Shown here: piece by piece, positions 1 through 6,833 of the stretch
How the letters are laid out: each line of letters starts with the position of its first letter
Position numbering within the stretch: position 1 is the stretch's first letter
Origin: Oscillospiraceae bacterium
GTDB lineage: Bacteria; Bacillota; Clostridia; Oscillospirales; Oscillospiraceae
Length of the DNA stretch: 55,607 bases
Direction of reading: 5' to 3'
NCBI GenBank assembly: GCA_022792945.1
Contig: JAAWBZ010000084.1
Coordinates: forward strand, 1-55,607
Notes under the pieces: model-generated
The model's input: only the letters and a program-made list of their open reading frames with translations
What the model was told of the DNA's origin: nothing
The model's database searches: none
Translations under genes and position numbers: made by a program

Positions 1-108
1 AATATCAGTGTGAAATTCAAATACGCTGACGAGTTCCGCCGTATAGCAGAATATATCGAGCTCAATTCCCCTATGGTTAGGGGGCCGCAGGCTGACCCCC
101 TAACCTAA
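1..108 (+). CDS. 3' end of an unidentified gene, possibly a mobile-element recombinase (cut by window start)
   Basis: The window opens inside a frame-1 coding stretch of 35 codons that ends at TAA (106-108). The visible tail is hydrophilic and charged (VKFKYADEFRRIAEYIE). It resembles the C-terminal tails of large serine recombinases on clostridial conjugative elements in general character only; no catalytic motif is in view. A TnpV relic 95 bases further on, on the opposite strand, makes mobile-element origin plausible. Its stop codon lies next to a perfect hairpin. The identity is a guess; that a frame is open to the left edge is what the sequence shows. Confidence 0.35.
   Translation, partial: NISVKFKYADEFRRIAEYIELNSPMVRGPQADPLT
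75..105. terminator. Perfect 10-bp hairpin over the end of the first partial gene
   Basis: GGTTAGGGGG (75-84) pairs perfectly with CCCCCTAACC (96-105) around an 11-base loop. It overlaps the last codons of the gene at 1-108. No T-run follows on the plus strand (TAAAAACA follows), so it is only terminator-like. It could equally be a recombination-end or mRNA-stabilising structure. Confidence 0.4.
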
Positions 109-202
109 AAACAATTCCGTTTGCTTGTTTTCCTAATATATAACGCCCATATGCTCAATTTATGCAATATTTATTTTTCAGACCGGCCCTAGTTTCCTCT
201 AC

Positions 203-519
203 TTACACCTTACAATTTTTCATCAGCCCCACCCATGCCATTTGATCATGGGCTTTCAATTCTTCGGTAGCTCCTGCCACTTTCGCCATGTCTGGCATCA
301 TCCTGTCCAGCCAGTCATTAGCGGTATCCTCAGTGTCCAACAGATGGGTGAACAGTTTACCCTCCATCAGCAGGGAGGCGTATAACTCGGATTTGTGGTC
401 TTGCAAATAGGTCAGCCGCATACGACCTACTTGCCCGGGTCACTGGGCGGCAACGGTTCAGCGGTCAGATCAGGAATGTAGTAGTCTCCGACTTTGGTAT
501 AGGTCAATTCAAATTCCAT
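203..519 (-). pseudogene. tnpV: TnpV-like transposon protein, frameshifted
   Basis: A minus-strand start at 519 follows an AGGGAG-type ribosome site and reads MEFELTYTKVGDYYIPDL, the characteristic N-terminus of TnpV, a small protein of clostridial transposons. This piece stops at TAG (429-427) after 30 residues. The next frame resumes at 421 with MRLTYLQDHKSELYASLL and continues with the rest of the family pattern (LKAHDQMAWVGLM). Restoring one base in the codon read as TAG gives ..GKYGRMRLTYL.., the usual TnpV junction, so a single-base deletion explains the break. The C-terminus (KNCKV then stop at 203) is also shorter than usual. The intact family is about 115-120 residues. This is a dead gene. 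Confidence 0.8.
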
Positions 520-595
520 TGTGAGGCCATTTCTCCCTTTTGATCAGTGTTTTCCACAGCGGTTTATAGCTGATTTTATAGTCGATCTTCCACCT
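509..595 (-). pseudogene. Relic of the N-terminus of a transposon XRE/Cro-type regulator
   Basis: Immediately upstream of tnpV, and overlapping its start, the minus strand encodes DYKISYKPLWKTLIKREK, which matches the opening of the small helix-turn-helix regulators usually found with tnpV on clostridial elements (ISYKPLWKTLI is the typical first helix). The DNA-binding part is missing: the frame runs straight into the tnpV leader and stops at 511-509. No clear start codon precedes it. An internal deletion fusing the regulator's 5' end to the tnpV leader is the simplest reading. Confidence 0.5.
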
Positions 596-755
596 TTCTA
601 GGTCAGCGCTGACAGCAATCGACAGTGCTCTATGGCCTCTGGGCTATTATACCGCCTCTATTGAGGAAAACACAATGAAATCTTACGGTTCTGCTCTAAA
701 AACTACGGAATACACAACGAATTATCTCTTGTTTTTGCCTGCATCAACTTGGGTA
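596..755. other. Intergenic boundary between element relic and chromosome-like genes
   Basis: No convincing gene is seen here. The stretch holds a perfect 12-bp palindrome, GTCAGCGCTGAC (602-613), and a relic promoter on the minus strand. It is clearly richer in A and T than the genes after 756. No attachment-site pair can be identified because the left end of the element lies outside the window. Confidence 0.4.
646..675 (-). promoter_or_regulatory. Relic sigma-A promoter for the tnpV region
   Basis: On the minus strand TTGTGT (675-670) and TATAAT (651-646) lie 18 bases apart, reading toward the regulator/tnpV relic. The -10 is a perfect match and the -35 is weak. Confidence 0.45.
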
Positions 756-1739
756 TCATGACGCCTCTCCGGCGGTCACGTGCTCGTAGACCATCTTGGA
801 CAGTCCCACGATGTTGCTCTGACCGGCAGACGAACTCAAAATCTCCTCCGACATGACGCACAGCACGTATGTACAGCCGGGAGCCCACACAATGGCAGCG
901 TCGTTCTCCACGCCGGCCAGCTCGCCGGTCTTGTTGGCTGTCTCCACGCCGTCGGGGACGCCCGCGGGGATTTTCCAGGTTCTGCTCTGTGCCCGCAGGC
1001 AGGCCAGCAGCTCGGCGGACGCCGTCTGGCTGACGCAGCTGCCCTCGTAAATCCGCGCCAGCACTGTGCCGCAGTCCTCCACCGAGGTATAGTTCTCCGG
1101 CGGCGACGGGGCCAGCATTTTGCGCGAAAGCTGGCTGTCCTCACAGCCCATGGCCGCGGCAAAGGCGTTCACCCGTTCCATCCCGGCGGCGGTGTCGCCG
1201 CCGCCCAGGCGGTCGATCAGCTCGTTGCAGGCCTCGTTGCTGCTGTCGGAGAGCATCGCGCGCAGCAGCTCCGGCGCGGCCTCCAGCTCCCCGGCCTCCA
1301 GCGCCTCACAGTACGCGCCGGCCACAAACAGCTTGATAAGGCTGGCCGCGGGCATGGGCGCGCTGCCAAGGGAGATGGTCTCACCGGTCTCCAGGCAGCG
1401 CCAGTAGAGCGCCCAATGACCGGTGCAGGTGGCCAGCTCCGCCTCCAGCGCGGCGCGGAGCGCCTCCGTCGCCGGATCGGGCGTCGGTTTCTCCGGCGGC
1501 GTCTCCGGCTCGGGCGGCGTCTCCGATTCAGGCGGTGCTTCGGGTGCGGGGGGCGCCTCGGGTTCGGACGGCGGCTCCGGAAGCGCCGCGGCGACCGGTT
1601 CGGACGGCTCCGCCGGCGCCTCGGGCTGCGGCTCCGGGGCGGCGGTCCAGGGTGCTGTCAGGTTTTCCGCCTCCTGACGGCAGGCTGCCAGCAGCAGGCA
1701 GGCCGCCGCCAGGAGCAGTATAAGCATTCGTCTTTTCAT
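756..1739 (-). CDS. Secreted lipoprotein with a class A beta-lactamase-like serine hydrolase domain
   Basis: The protein has 327 residues. It starts with a lipoprotein signal peptide (lipobox LLLAAC, lipidated Cys20), followed by a Pro/Glu-rich spacer (about 30-90) that probably spans the wall, then a penicillin-recognising fold. Visible catalytic motifs are SLIK (S133, K136), an SDS variant of the SDN motif (164-166) and KTG (270-272), so the acyl-serine machinery looks intact. The start overlaps the stop of the upstream gene by 4 bases (ATGA), so the two are translationally coupled. Low-molecular-weight wall enzymes and true beta-lactamases share this fold. Lipid anchoring and the upstream paralogue favour a wall-related or sensory role, but drug hydrolysis cannot be excluded. 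Confidence 0.8.
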   Translation of the reverse strand: MKRRMLILLLAAACLLLAACRQEAENLTAPWTAAPEPQPEAPAEPSEPVAAALPEPPSEPEAPPAPEAPPESETPPEPETPPEKPTPDPATEALRAALEAELATCTGHWALYWRCLETGETISLGSAPMPAASLIKLFVAGAYCEALEAGELEAAPELLRAMLSDSSNEACNELIDRLGGGDTAAGMERVNAFAAAMGCEDSQLSRKMLAPSPPENYTSVEDCGTVLARIYEGSCVSQTASAELLACLRAQSRTWKIPAGVPDGVETANKTGELAGVENDAAIVWAPGCTYVLCVMSEEILSSSAGQSNIVGLSKMVYEHVTAGEAS

Positions 1740-3373
1740 TTCAGCTCCAGCGTTCCAAACACATACTCGCCGCAGGTCTGCGCCGCGGCGGTCAGATGGT
1801 CCATGCTCACGTGGCTGGCCATAAACGCGACAATATAGGCGTTCGTCCCGTCGTCCACGATGGCGACCTCGTTGTACTTGTCTGACTTCTGTCCATTGAG
1901 GTTCATAAACGAGCCGCCCGCCGGCGCGACCTTTCCGATGCCGCTGGCGGCGGCAGAATCCTGGATCAGCATATTCTGCCGCAGGAACTTCCCGCCGATG
2001 CCAGCGAACTGGTCCGAGTAAAGCTCGCGGAGCATCCCGCAGAGATCCGCGCAGCTGACATAGTTGTCGTTCTGCGTGTAGTCGGTGGTGGAGAGAATGT
2101 AGTTGTTCAGCGAGACGCTGCCATAGCCGCGGCCATTGCAGACCTCGTTGATGGTCTGGAAGGTCAGATACTCCATCAGCGCGTTGGAGGCTGTGTTGTC
2201 GCTGTACTGGAGCATATAGCAGAGGAGGTCCTGCAAGGGAAGCGTCTGGCCCACGCGATTGCTCAGGACCGTCCGGCCGGCGGTGACGCGGCTGATGCGT
2301 ACCGGCGCGTCCAGGGCCAGCGTGCCGTCCTCGTGCATGGCCGCCACCGCGTAGAGGATCGGAATATCCAGCAGCGCCGAGGACGAGAGCGCGTCGTTCA
2401 TGCGCGCGGAGCCGACCATCTCCCCATCGGCCACGTCCATGACCGCAAAGGCCCAGACCGCGCCCGCGGCCCGCCCGGCCATATAGCTGTCCATGATGGC
2501 CGGATCGATCTTCAGGACCGGCGACGGCTCCGGAATCGGTTCCGGTTCCGGCTCCGGGAGTTCCGCCGGTTCCTCCGGCTTTTCAGATTTTTTCGGTTTT
2601 TGAGTTTGGTCCGGCAGCTGGGACGCCGCCGATTTCTCCGGTGACTCCGGTTCTGCCGATGCGGGGGCATCGGGGGGCTCCGGCGTTTCCGCGGACGCCG
2701 GGTCCTCCGGGAGCAGGTCGTGCGCCAGCTGCGTGTCGGAAGCAGACGGCAGCCGCGTGTCGGCGCGGTCGTCCTCCTGGTCCAGCATGGGGCGGATGAC
2801 CCAGATTCCCACCGCGATTCCCGCCGCGACGAGCACGGCGGCAGCGGCGATCCATACGGCGACCAGTCCCTTGCGCTTTTTTCTCCCAGCGGACGGAGGC
2901 GGCGGCATCACAGGCGCGGACGCAGGTTCCTGCGCGGCAGGCTCCGCAGCAACCGGCGGTGCCGGCTCCGCTGCCGACGCGGCAGGTGCCGCAGCATCCA
3001 TGGATGCCAGTGCCGCTATAAACTCCTGCGCAATAGGTTCCGGTTCTGTGCTGACCGCAGCCTCCGGCACATCAGGCGCAATGATCTCTGATGCTGCCGC
3101 GGGTTCCGGCGCCACAGCCGGTTCAGCCGCCGGGTCCGGCGCGATTGGCTCCAGCTCCGCCGCCGGTATGACCGGCGCAGCCGCTGGTGCCGGCGCGTGC
3201 ATCTCGGCCTTCGCGCCGCAGTGGGTGCAGAACCTCGCCTCCGCCGCAATGGCGCGCCCGCATTCGGTGCAGAACTTCGCCGCCGGGACGGCCGCACGCT
3301 CCACCTTCGCCGCGCAGTAGGTGCAGAAATTCGCACGGTCCGAAATCTCTTTTTTGCAATTCCAACAAATCAT
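1736..3373 (-). CDS. Zinc-ribbon membrane protein with a degenerate beta-lactamase-like extracellular domain
   Basis: The protein has 545 residues. It begins with two cytoplasmic zinc ribbons (CWNCKKEI..FCTYC and CTECGRAI..FCTHC), then an Ala/Pro-rich stretch, basic RKKRK and one membrane segment (about 170-190), then a Pro/Glu-rich spacer and a C-terminal serine-hydrolase fold (about 295-545). The SDN motif survives (YSDNTASN), but the position of SxxK reads ALLD (D336 in place of the lysine) and KTG reads KSD. The nucleophile and two catalytic elements are therefore lost, so I infer a non-catalytic sensor or ligand-binding domain. It is first in an operon with the active-looking paralogue downstream. 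The start is the only Met with a clean zinc-ribbon N-terminus. Confidence 0.75.
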   Translation of the reverse strand: MICWNCKKEISDRANFCTYCAAKVERAAVPAAKFCTECGRAIAAEARFCTHCGAKAEMHAPAPAAAPVIPAAELEPIAPDPAAEPAVAPEPAAASEIIAPDVPEAAVSTEPEPIAQEFIAALASMDAAAPAASAAEPAPPVAAEPAAQEPASAPVMPPPPSAGRKKRKGLVAVWIAAAAVLVAAGIAVGIWVIRPMLDQEDDRADTRLPSASDTQLAHDLLPEDPASAETPEPPDAPASAEPESPEKSAASQLPDQTQKPKKSEKPEEPAELPEPEPEPIPEPSPVLKIDPAIMDSYMAGRAAGAVWAFAVMDVADGEMVGSARMNDALSSSALLDIPILYAVAAMHEDGTLALDAPVRISRVTAGRTVLSNRVGQTLPLQDLLCYMLQYSDNTASNALMEYLTFQTINEVCNGRGYGSVSLNNYILSTTDYTQNDNYVSCADLCGMLRELYSDQFAGIGGKFLRQNMLIQDSAAASGIGKVAPAGGSFMNLNGQKSDKYNEVAIVDDGTNAYIVAFMASHVSMDHLTAAAQTCGEYVFGTLELK

Positions 3374-3666
3374 AAACGGCTCCTCATCATTTCATGCAGC
3401 CTTGTCGGCACCAATCTGAATTTCCGGCATGAAAGCTCCCGCATGGCTGCAAATCATAACAAGAAAAGTATAGCATATTTTCCGCCTTTTTCAATAGGGA
3501 TCCTGCCGCTGGCACTGTAGCTTCATAGAAAAGAAGGGCGCTGCAGAATGGCAGTTCCGCAGCGACCAGGACAGTCAGTACACCTCGCAAGCATACCGGG
3601 ACCGGACAAAAAATATGATTACGCGTCCAACAAACGGCGTGCAGGTCAAATACGGGCTGGCTTTTG
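3374..3666. other. Intergenic region upstream of the beta-lactamase-fold pair
   Basis: Of these 293 bases, the half next to 3373 carries the promoter and a leader of roughly 85 bases. Beyond the promoter, toward the aldolase gene end at 3667, I see no gene, terminator or repeat I can support. Confidence 0.5.
3467..3494 (-). promoter_or_regulatory. Promoter for the beta-lactamase-fold gene pair
   Basis: On the minus strand TTGAAA (3494-3489) and TATACT (3472-3467) are separated by 16 bases. The -10 is preceded by TGC, an extended -10 feature. It lies about 90 bases before the start at 3373. Confidence 0.65.
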
Positions 3667-4920
3667 TTAGTCGCAGAGATGGTAGGCTGCTTTCAGCTGT
3701 TCCACCTCCGGCGGGGAGATGGACACGACCCGGCCCAGGGCGCGGGCGCTGAGGACGGCGCGCGCCGTGGCTTCCAGGACCTCCAGCCGGTCGAAGGCCT
3801 GGAGCAGCGAGCCGCCGGTGACCACCGCGCAGTCGTGGGCGGCCAGTGCGGCGGGACAGGCGGGGCCAAAGGCTCCGGCGGAGAGCGGCGCGGACAGCAC
3901 GGGCAGGTCCCGCAGGAACACATAGCTCTCCGGCATCACCCGCGGGTCCAGCACCGCGTCGCTGATGGCGAAGGCCATGGCGTGGCGCGGCAACGCCTGT
4001 ATAACGGCCCGGACGCCGGGGTCCGCGCGGTAGAGCGCCTCGTGGAACGCAGCCGCCCGGTCGGGGGTCCTGCCTGCCGCCCGCCGGCCGTCCCGGACCA
4101 GGACCAGATCGGCCTCCTCCAGGTGCGCCCGGTCCATCCCGTCTGGCGTGATCAGAAAACCGCCGTCCGGCAGGCGTAGGGAGCAGGTCCCGCCAACGGA
4201 CGTGAACAGCCCCGTCCGGCAGGCGCGGCGCAGAAGGGCGATCATGTCCCGGCGCGCGGCTGCCTCCCCTGCGGCCGGCGCCTCCGGCGGAAGCTCCGGC
4301 AGCGCCGGCGGGTCGGCGGGCGACGGCGCTGTCCGGACTGTGCCGGCCCGCCGGGCCAGCAGCTCAATCTCCGCCAGCTCGTTGAGCAGCTCAAACCGCT
4401 GAAAGGCCGCGGGCAGATCCGCCGCGCCCACGCAGACGCCGTGGTTTTCCAGGATCGCCGCGTCACAGCCGCCGGCAAAGACGGCGCAGATGTTCCGCCC
4501 CAGTTCCTCACTGCCGGGCAGGGCGTAGGCCGCCGCCTGCACGCCGCCGCAGATCCGGCGCGCCAGGGGCAGGAGGTCCAGCTCCGGCGTCCGCCGGAGC
4601 ATGGAAAAGGCCACCAGCCCCGGGGGATGGGCGTGGAGCACGGCATGGAGATCAGGGCGCGCCTGATAGATGGCCGTGTGGAAGGGCAGCTCCAGCGAGG
4701 GCTTGTGGGGGCCTTCCACACGGCCGTCGGGCAGGACGCGCAGGATGTCCCGCCGGGTGAGCGCGCCCTTGTCCACACTGCCCGGGGTGATCCAGATGCT
4801 GCCGTCCGGGCCGCGGACGGAGAGGTTGCCGCCGGAGGTGGTGGTCAGCCCCTTGTCGTAGATGCGCTGCATGTAGAGCGCCAGCTGTTCCGCCGGATGC
4901 AGACGGGATGTGTCCATCAT
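3667..4920 (-). CDS. Tandem class II aldolase/adducin-family protein, second domain degenerate
   Basis: The protein has 417 residues in two copies of the fuculose-phosphate aldolase/ribulose-phosphate epimerase fold. Domain 1 (about 1-210) keeps the phosphate-site SGGNLSVR, a glutamate in SLELPFH, the metal-binding HAH of HAHPPG and a third His in ENHG, so it should bind a divalent metal and cleave or epimerise a sugar phosphate. Domain 2 (about 230-417) keeps the general pattern (SVGGTCSLRL, AAFHEALY) but HAH is replaced by QAL, so it probably cannot bind the metal. The start at 4920 follows AAGAGGT 6-7 bases upstream; a second Met is at 4917. Substrate unknown. It is transcribed divergently from the PEBP gene. 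Confidence 0.75.
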   Translation of the reverse strand: MMDTSRLHPAEQLALYMQRIYDKGLTTTSGGNLSVRGPDGSIWITPGSVDKGALTRRDILRVLPDGRVEGPHKPSLELPFHTAIYQARPDLHAVLHAHPPGLVAFSMLRRTPELDLLPLARRICGGVQAAAYALPGSEELGRNICAVFAGGCDAAILENHGVCVGAADLPAAFQRFELLNELAEIELLARRAGTVRTAPSPADPPALPELPPEAPAAGEAAARRDMIALLRRACRTGLFTSVGGTCSLRLPDGGFLITPDGMDRAHLEEADLVLVRDGRRAAGRTPDRAAAFHEALYRADPGVRAVIQALPRHAMAFAISDAVLDPRVMPESYVFLRDLPVLSAPLSAGAFGPACPAALAAHDCAVVTGGSLLQAFDRLEVLEATARAVLSARALGRVVSISPPEVEQLKAAYHLCD

Positions 4921-4953
4921 GTGAGACCTCTTTTCGGATATATTTTCTCCGCC

Positions 4954-4982
4954 TTGACGGCGGCGGGGCCGGGGGCTATAAT
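4954..4982 (+). promoter_or_regulatory. Promoter for the PEBP-like gene
   Basis: TTGACG (4954-4959) and a perfect TATAAT (4977-4982) with a 17-base spacer, 22 bases before the start codon. It sits in the divergent gap shared with the aldolase gene. Confidence 0.8.
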
Positions 4983-5004
4983 AGGCGTAACGGGAGGGAA
5001 TACC

Positions 5005-5466
5005 ATGCCATACGAGACGCTGCGCTGCACCTGCCCCGGTCTGGCGGGCGGCGTATTTGCCGAGGCCCATACGGGGCGGGGCGCGGACCGCTCGCCGGCG
5101 TTCTGCCTGGAGAATCTGTCGTCCCGGGCCAGGACGCTGGCCATCACCCTGGAGGACCTGAGCCACCCCATTGCCGGTTTTTCCCATTGGGTGATCTGGG
5201 ATTTGCCGGCAGCGCCGCAAGTGCCGGAGGCCATCCCGGCAGGGCGGCGTGTGCCGGAGCTGGGGGCCGTGCAGGGCGCAGCCTACGGCTTCCACCGCTA
5301 CGCCGGCCCCAAGCCGCCCCGGGGCAGGCAGCACACCTACCGCTTCACCGTCTACGTCCTGGACTGTGCTCTGGGCCTGCCCGCCGGGGCGGGGAAGCGG
5401 CGGCTCCTGCGGCGGATGGAGGGGCATATTTTGCAGGCGGGCCGGCTGGAGGCCGTGTTCGGCTAG
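5005..5466 (+). CDS. YbhB/YbcL-type phosphatidylethanolamine-binding-like protein
   Basis: The protein has 153 residues and belongs to the PEBP/Raf-kinase-inhibitor-like family of small soluble anion-binding proteins, whose bacterial role is mostly unknown. Seen directly are SPAF after an acidic/basic stretch, FSHWVIWDLP near residue 55, and the C-terminal signature GFHRYAGPKPPRG followed by HTYRFTVYVLD, all typical. The start at 5005 has GGGAGGG about 7 bases upstream. It is monocistronic with its own strong promoter. Its last 4 bases overlap the end of the convergent gene on the other strand, and there is no terminator between them. Confidence 0.85.
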   Translation: MPYETLRCTCPGLAGGVFAEAHTGRGADRSPAFCLENLSSRARTLAITLEDLSHPIAGFSHWVIWDLPAAPQVPEAIPAGRRVPELGAVQGAAYGFHRYAGPKPPRGRQHTYRFTVYVLDCALGLPAGAGKRRLLRRMEGHILQAGRLEAVFG

Positions 5467-5915
5467 GCGGTCTCCTCCAGAAAGGCGGCGATGATGGCCG
5501 CGGCGTTGCCGATGCAGGCGCTGCAGGGCCGCTGGGCGTAGTAGGCCTCGGTCCGCGCCGCCGGGACGTAGTGGTCCGGCCCCTCCGCCAGCCCCAGCAG
5601 CTCCCGGCAGAGGATGGTGCCGTGCCGCTCCCGGAAGGCGGCGGCCAGGGCCTGGACGCGGCGGTAGTGCTCGGCCTTGGCCTGGGGGTCGGCGGGGTCG
5701 GAATAGCCCCGCAGGAGCCCGGCGATCATGAACATGGCGCTGACCGCGCCGCAGACCTCCCGCAGGCGGCCCATGCCGCCGCCGAAGGAGGCGGAGAGCC
5801 GCGCGGCGGTCTCCCAGTCCATGGGCAGCCGGTCGGTGAAGGCCAGCAGGACGGATTGCGAACAGTTGTAGCCCTCATGGAACAGAGCTTGGGCTTTGGC
5901 GGCGTAGTCGGTCAT
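5463..5915 (-). CDS. C-GCAxxG-C-C family protein (putative redox/metal protein)
   Basis: The protein has 150 residues with the hallmark of this anaerobe family: an N-terminal GYNCSQSVL, a central VCGAVSAMFMIAG (variant of C-GCAxxG), a single Cys in TILCRELLG and a C-terminal CSACIGNAA. The spaced cysteines suggest an Fe-S or other metal site. The family has no established function. A short helical, probably cytoplasmic protein is expected. The ribosome site is GGAGG about 7 bases before the start. It converges on the PEBP gene (4-base overlap) and is divergent from the DtxR-type regulator. Confidence 0.8.
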   Translation of the reverse strand: MTDYAAKAQALFHEGYNCSQSVLLAFTDRLPMDWETAARLSASFGGGMGRLREVCGAVSAMFMIAGLLRGYSDPADPQAKAEHYRRVQALAAAFRERHGTILCRELLGLAEGPDHYVPAARTEAYYAQRPCSACIGNAAAIIAAFLEETA

Positions 5916-5950
5916 GGCGTGTCCTCCTGAGCGGTCAGAATTCTTCTAAT

Positions 5951-5980
5951 AGGATACCGCGCCGCGGGTCCCGCTGTCAA
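5951..5980 (-). promoter_or_regulatory. Promoter for the C-GCAxxG-C-C gene
   Basis: On the minus strand a perfect TTGACA (5980-5975) and TATCCT (5956-5951) are 18 bases apart. The promoter is back to back with the regulator promoter at 5988-6016, so both could share an operator. Confidence 0.6.
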
Positions 5981-5987
5981 GGGCGGC

Positions 5988-6016
5988 TTGTAAAAGCGGG
6001 GAGATTGTGGTAAGAT
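5988..6016 (+). promoter_or_regulatory. Promoter for the DtxR-type regulator
   Basis: TTGTAA (5988-5993) and TAAGAT (6011-6016), 17-base spacer, 34 bases before the start codon. Confidence 0.6.
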
Positions 6017-6050
6017 ATGGGCGTAATGTACGAAACAGGAGGCGCTACGC

Positions 6051-6431
6051 ATGCGGATCTATGAGTCGGCGGAGGATTACCTGGAGGCGATCCTGATGTT
6101 GCGGGAGCGGCTGGGGATGGTGCGGTCCATCGATGTGGTCAACGAGCTGGGCTACTCCAAGCCCAGCATCAGCGTGGCCATGAAGAAGCTGCGGGAAAAC
6201 GGCTTTGTGGAGATGGACACTGGCGGCTATATCACTCTGACGCCCGCGGGAGAGGAAATCGCGGAGCGGATCTACAGCCGCCACCGGCTACTGACCGAGT
6301 TTTTCATCCGCCTGGGTGTCCCGGCGGACGTGGCCGCGGCAGACGCCTGCAAGGTGGAGCATGATCTGAGCGAGGAGACCTTCGAGAAGATCAAGGACCA
6401 CGCCCTGGGCCGGATCGCGGAGGAAGCATAG
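6051..6431 (+). CDS. DtxR/MntR-family metal-dependent transcriptional regulator
   Basis: The protein has 126 residues: an N-terminal winged helix (about 1-63, recognition region LGYSKPSISVAMKKL) and a short metal-binding dimerisation domain, with no SH3-like third domain, as in MntR. Candidate metal ligands are D9, E12, H78, C100, E103 and H104. The Cys-x-x-Glu-His set (ACKVEH) matches the DtxR/IdeR iron sensors rather than the Glu-x-x-Glu-His of Bacillus MntR, so iron sensing is a reasonable inference. It is monocistronic, with AGGAGG just before the start and a strong terminator immediately after the stop. No metal transporter lies beside it. Confidence 0.85.
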   Translation: MRIYESAEDYLEAILMLRERLGMVRSIDVVNELGYSKPSISVAMKKLRENGFVEMDTGGYITLTPAGEEIAERIYSRHRLLTEFFIRLGVPADVAAADACKVEHDLSEETFEKIKDHALGRIAEEA

Positions 6432-6432
6432 C

Positions 6433-6469
6433 AAAAAAGACGCATGCGCCAGGCGCGTGCGTCTTTTTT
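6433..6469. terminator. Rho-independent terminator after the DtxR-type gene
   Basis: GACGCA (6439-6444) pairs with TGCGTC (6458-6463) around a GC-rich inner stem, with an A-run before and TTTTTT after. The symmetry means it could work in both directions. Confidence 0.9.
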
Positions 6470-6715
6470 GCCGTCGGGCTATGGTGAATTTATACAAGAA
6501 ACAGCGGGAAAAGCACAGCATAGCCGTGCGCAACGTCTGGTTAGTCATGAAAAACCCAAGAAAAACAGCGAAATAGTAAAAAAATGAACGAAAAATTTCT
6601 TGATTTTATGGAGAATTCTGCTTATTTTTGAAGAAAATATCCGGATTTTGTGCAAGATAACGAATAACCCCTGGAAAACCACTGCAAATTCATACAAATA
6701 TAAATATATCGATAC

Positions 6716-6744
6716 TTGTATATCGAAATCCGGGGTGCTATAAT
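6716..6744 (+). promoter_or_regulatory. Promoter of the 12-gene malate-fumarate-succinate/Hdr operon
   Basis: TTGTAT (6716-6721) and a perfect TATAAT (6739-6744) with a 17-base spacer, giving a leader of about 80 bases. I see no other promoter or terminator in the intergenic gaps before 19155. Confidence 0.8.
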
Positions 6745-6779
6745 GGCGGTAAGGAGCCGAGGATGCTCTTTCGAGACAG

Positions 6780-6804
6780 GGGAGGACACTATCCTCCCGG
6801 TTTT
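6780..6804 (+). promoter_or_regulatory. Leader hairpin, possible attenuator
   Basis: GGGAGGA (6780-6786) pairs perfectly with TCCTCCC (6792-6798) around a 5-base loop and is followed by GGTTTT. It lies between promoter and first gene. The short T-run makes it a weak terminator at best, but it could pause or protect the transcript. Confidence 0.4.
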
Positions 6805-6833
6805 CAGAACTTTGAAATGTGAGGGAAAGAATT

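Larger units (their letters stand above)
6470..6833. other. AT-rich leader region of the C4/Hdr operon
   Basis: This gap is unlike its surroundings. About 6545-6745 is strongly AT-rich in an otherwise GC-rich window. It holds two direct copies of TATATCGA (6705-6712 and 6719-6726, 14 bases apart, flanking and overlapping the -35 box), the promoter at 6716-6744 and a leader hairpin at 6780-6798. The repeats could be a regulator site; the factor is unknown. I see no gene. Confidence 0.6.

Noticed and set aside
675-761. A 28-codon plus-strand frame with GAGG 9 bases before ATG
   Set aside because: Too short, no recognisable family, and overlaps the end of the minus-strand lipoprotein gene. It could be a leftover gene start, but nothing supports expression.
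1490-1660. Low-complexity GC-rich repeat-like DNA
   Set aside because: It encodes a Pro/Glu-rich spacer; the apparent repeats are codon reuse, not a tandem DNA repeat of fixed unit.
3387-3590. A 67-residue minus-strand frame before the zinc-ribbon gene
   Set aside because: It spans the predicted promoter and leader of that gene and has no family signature.
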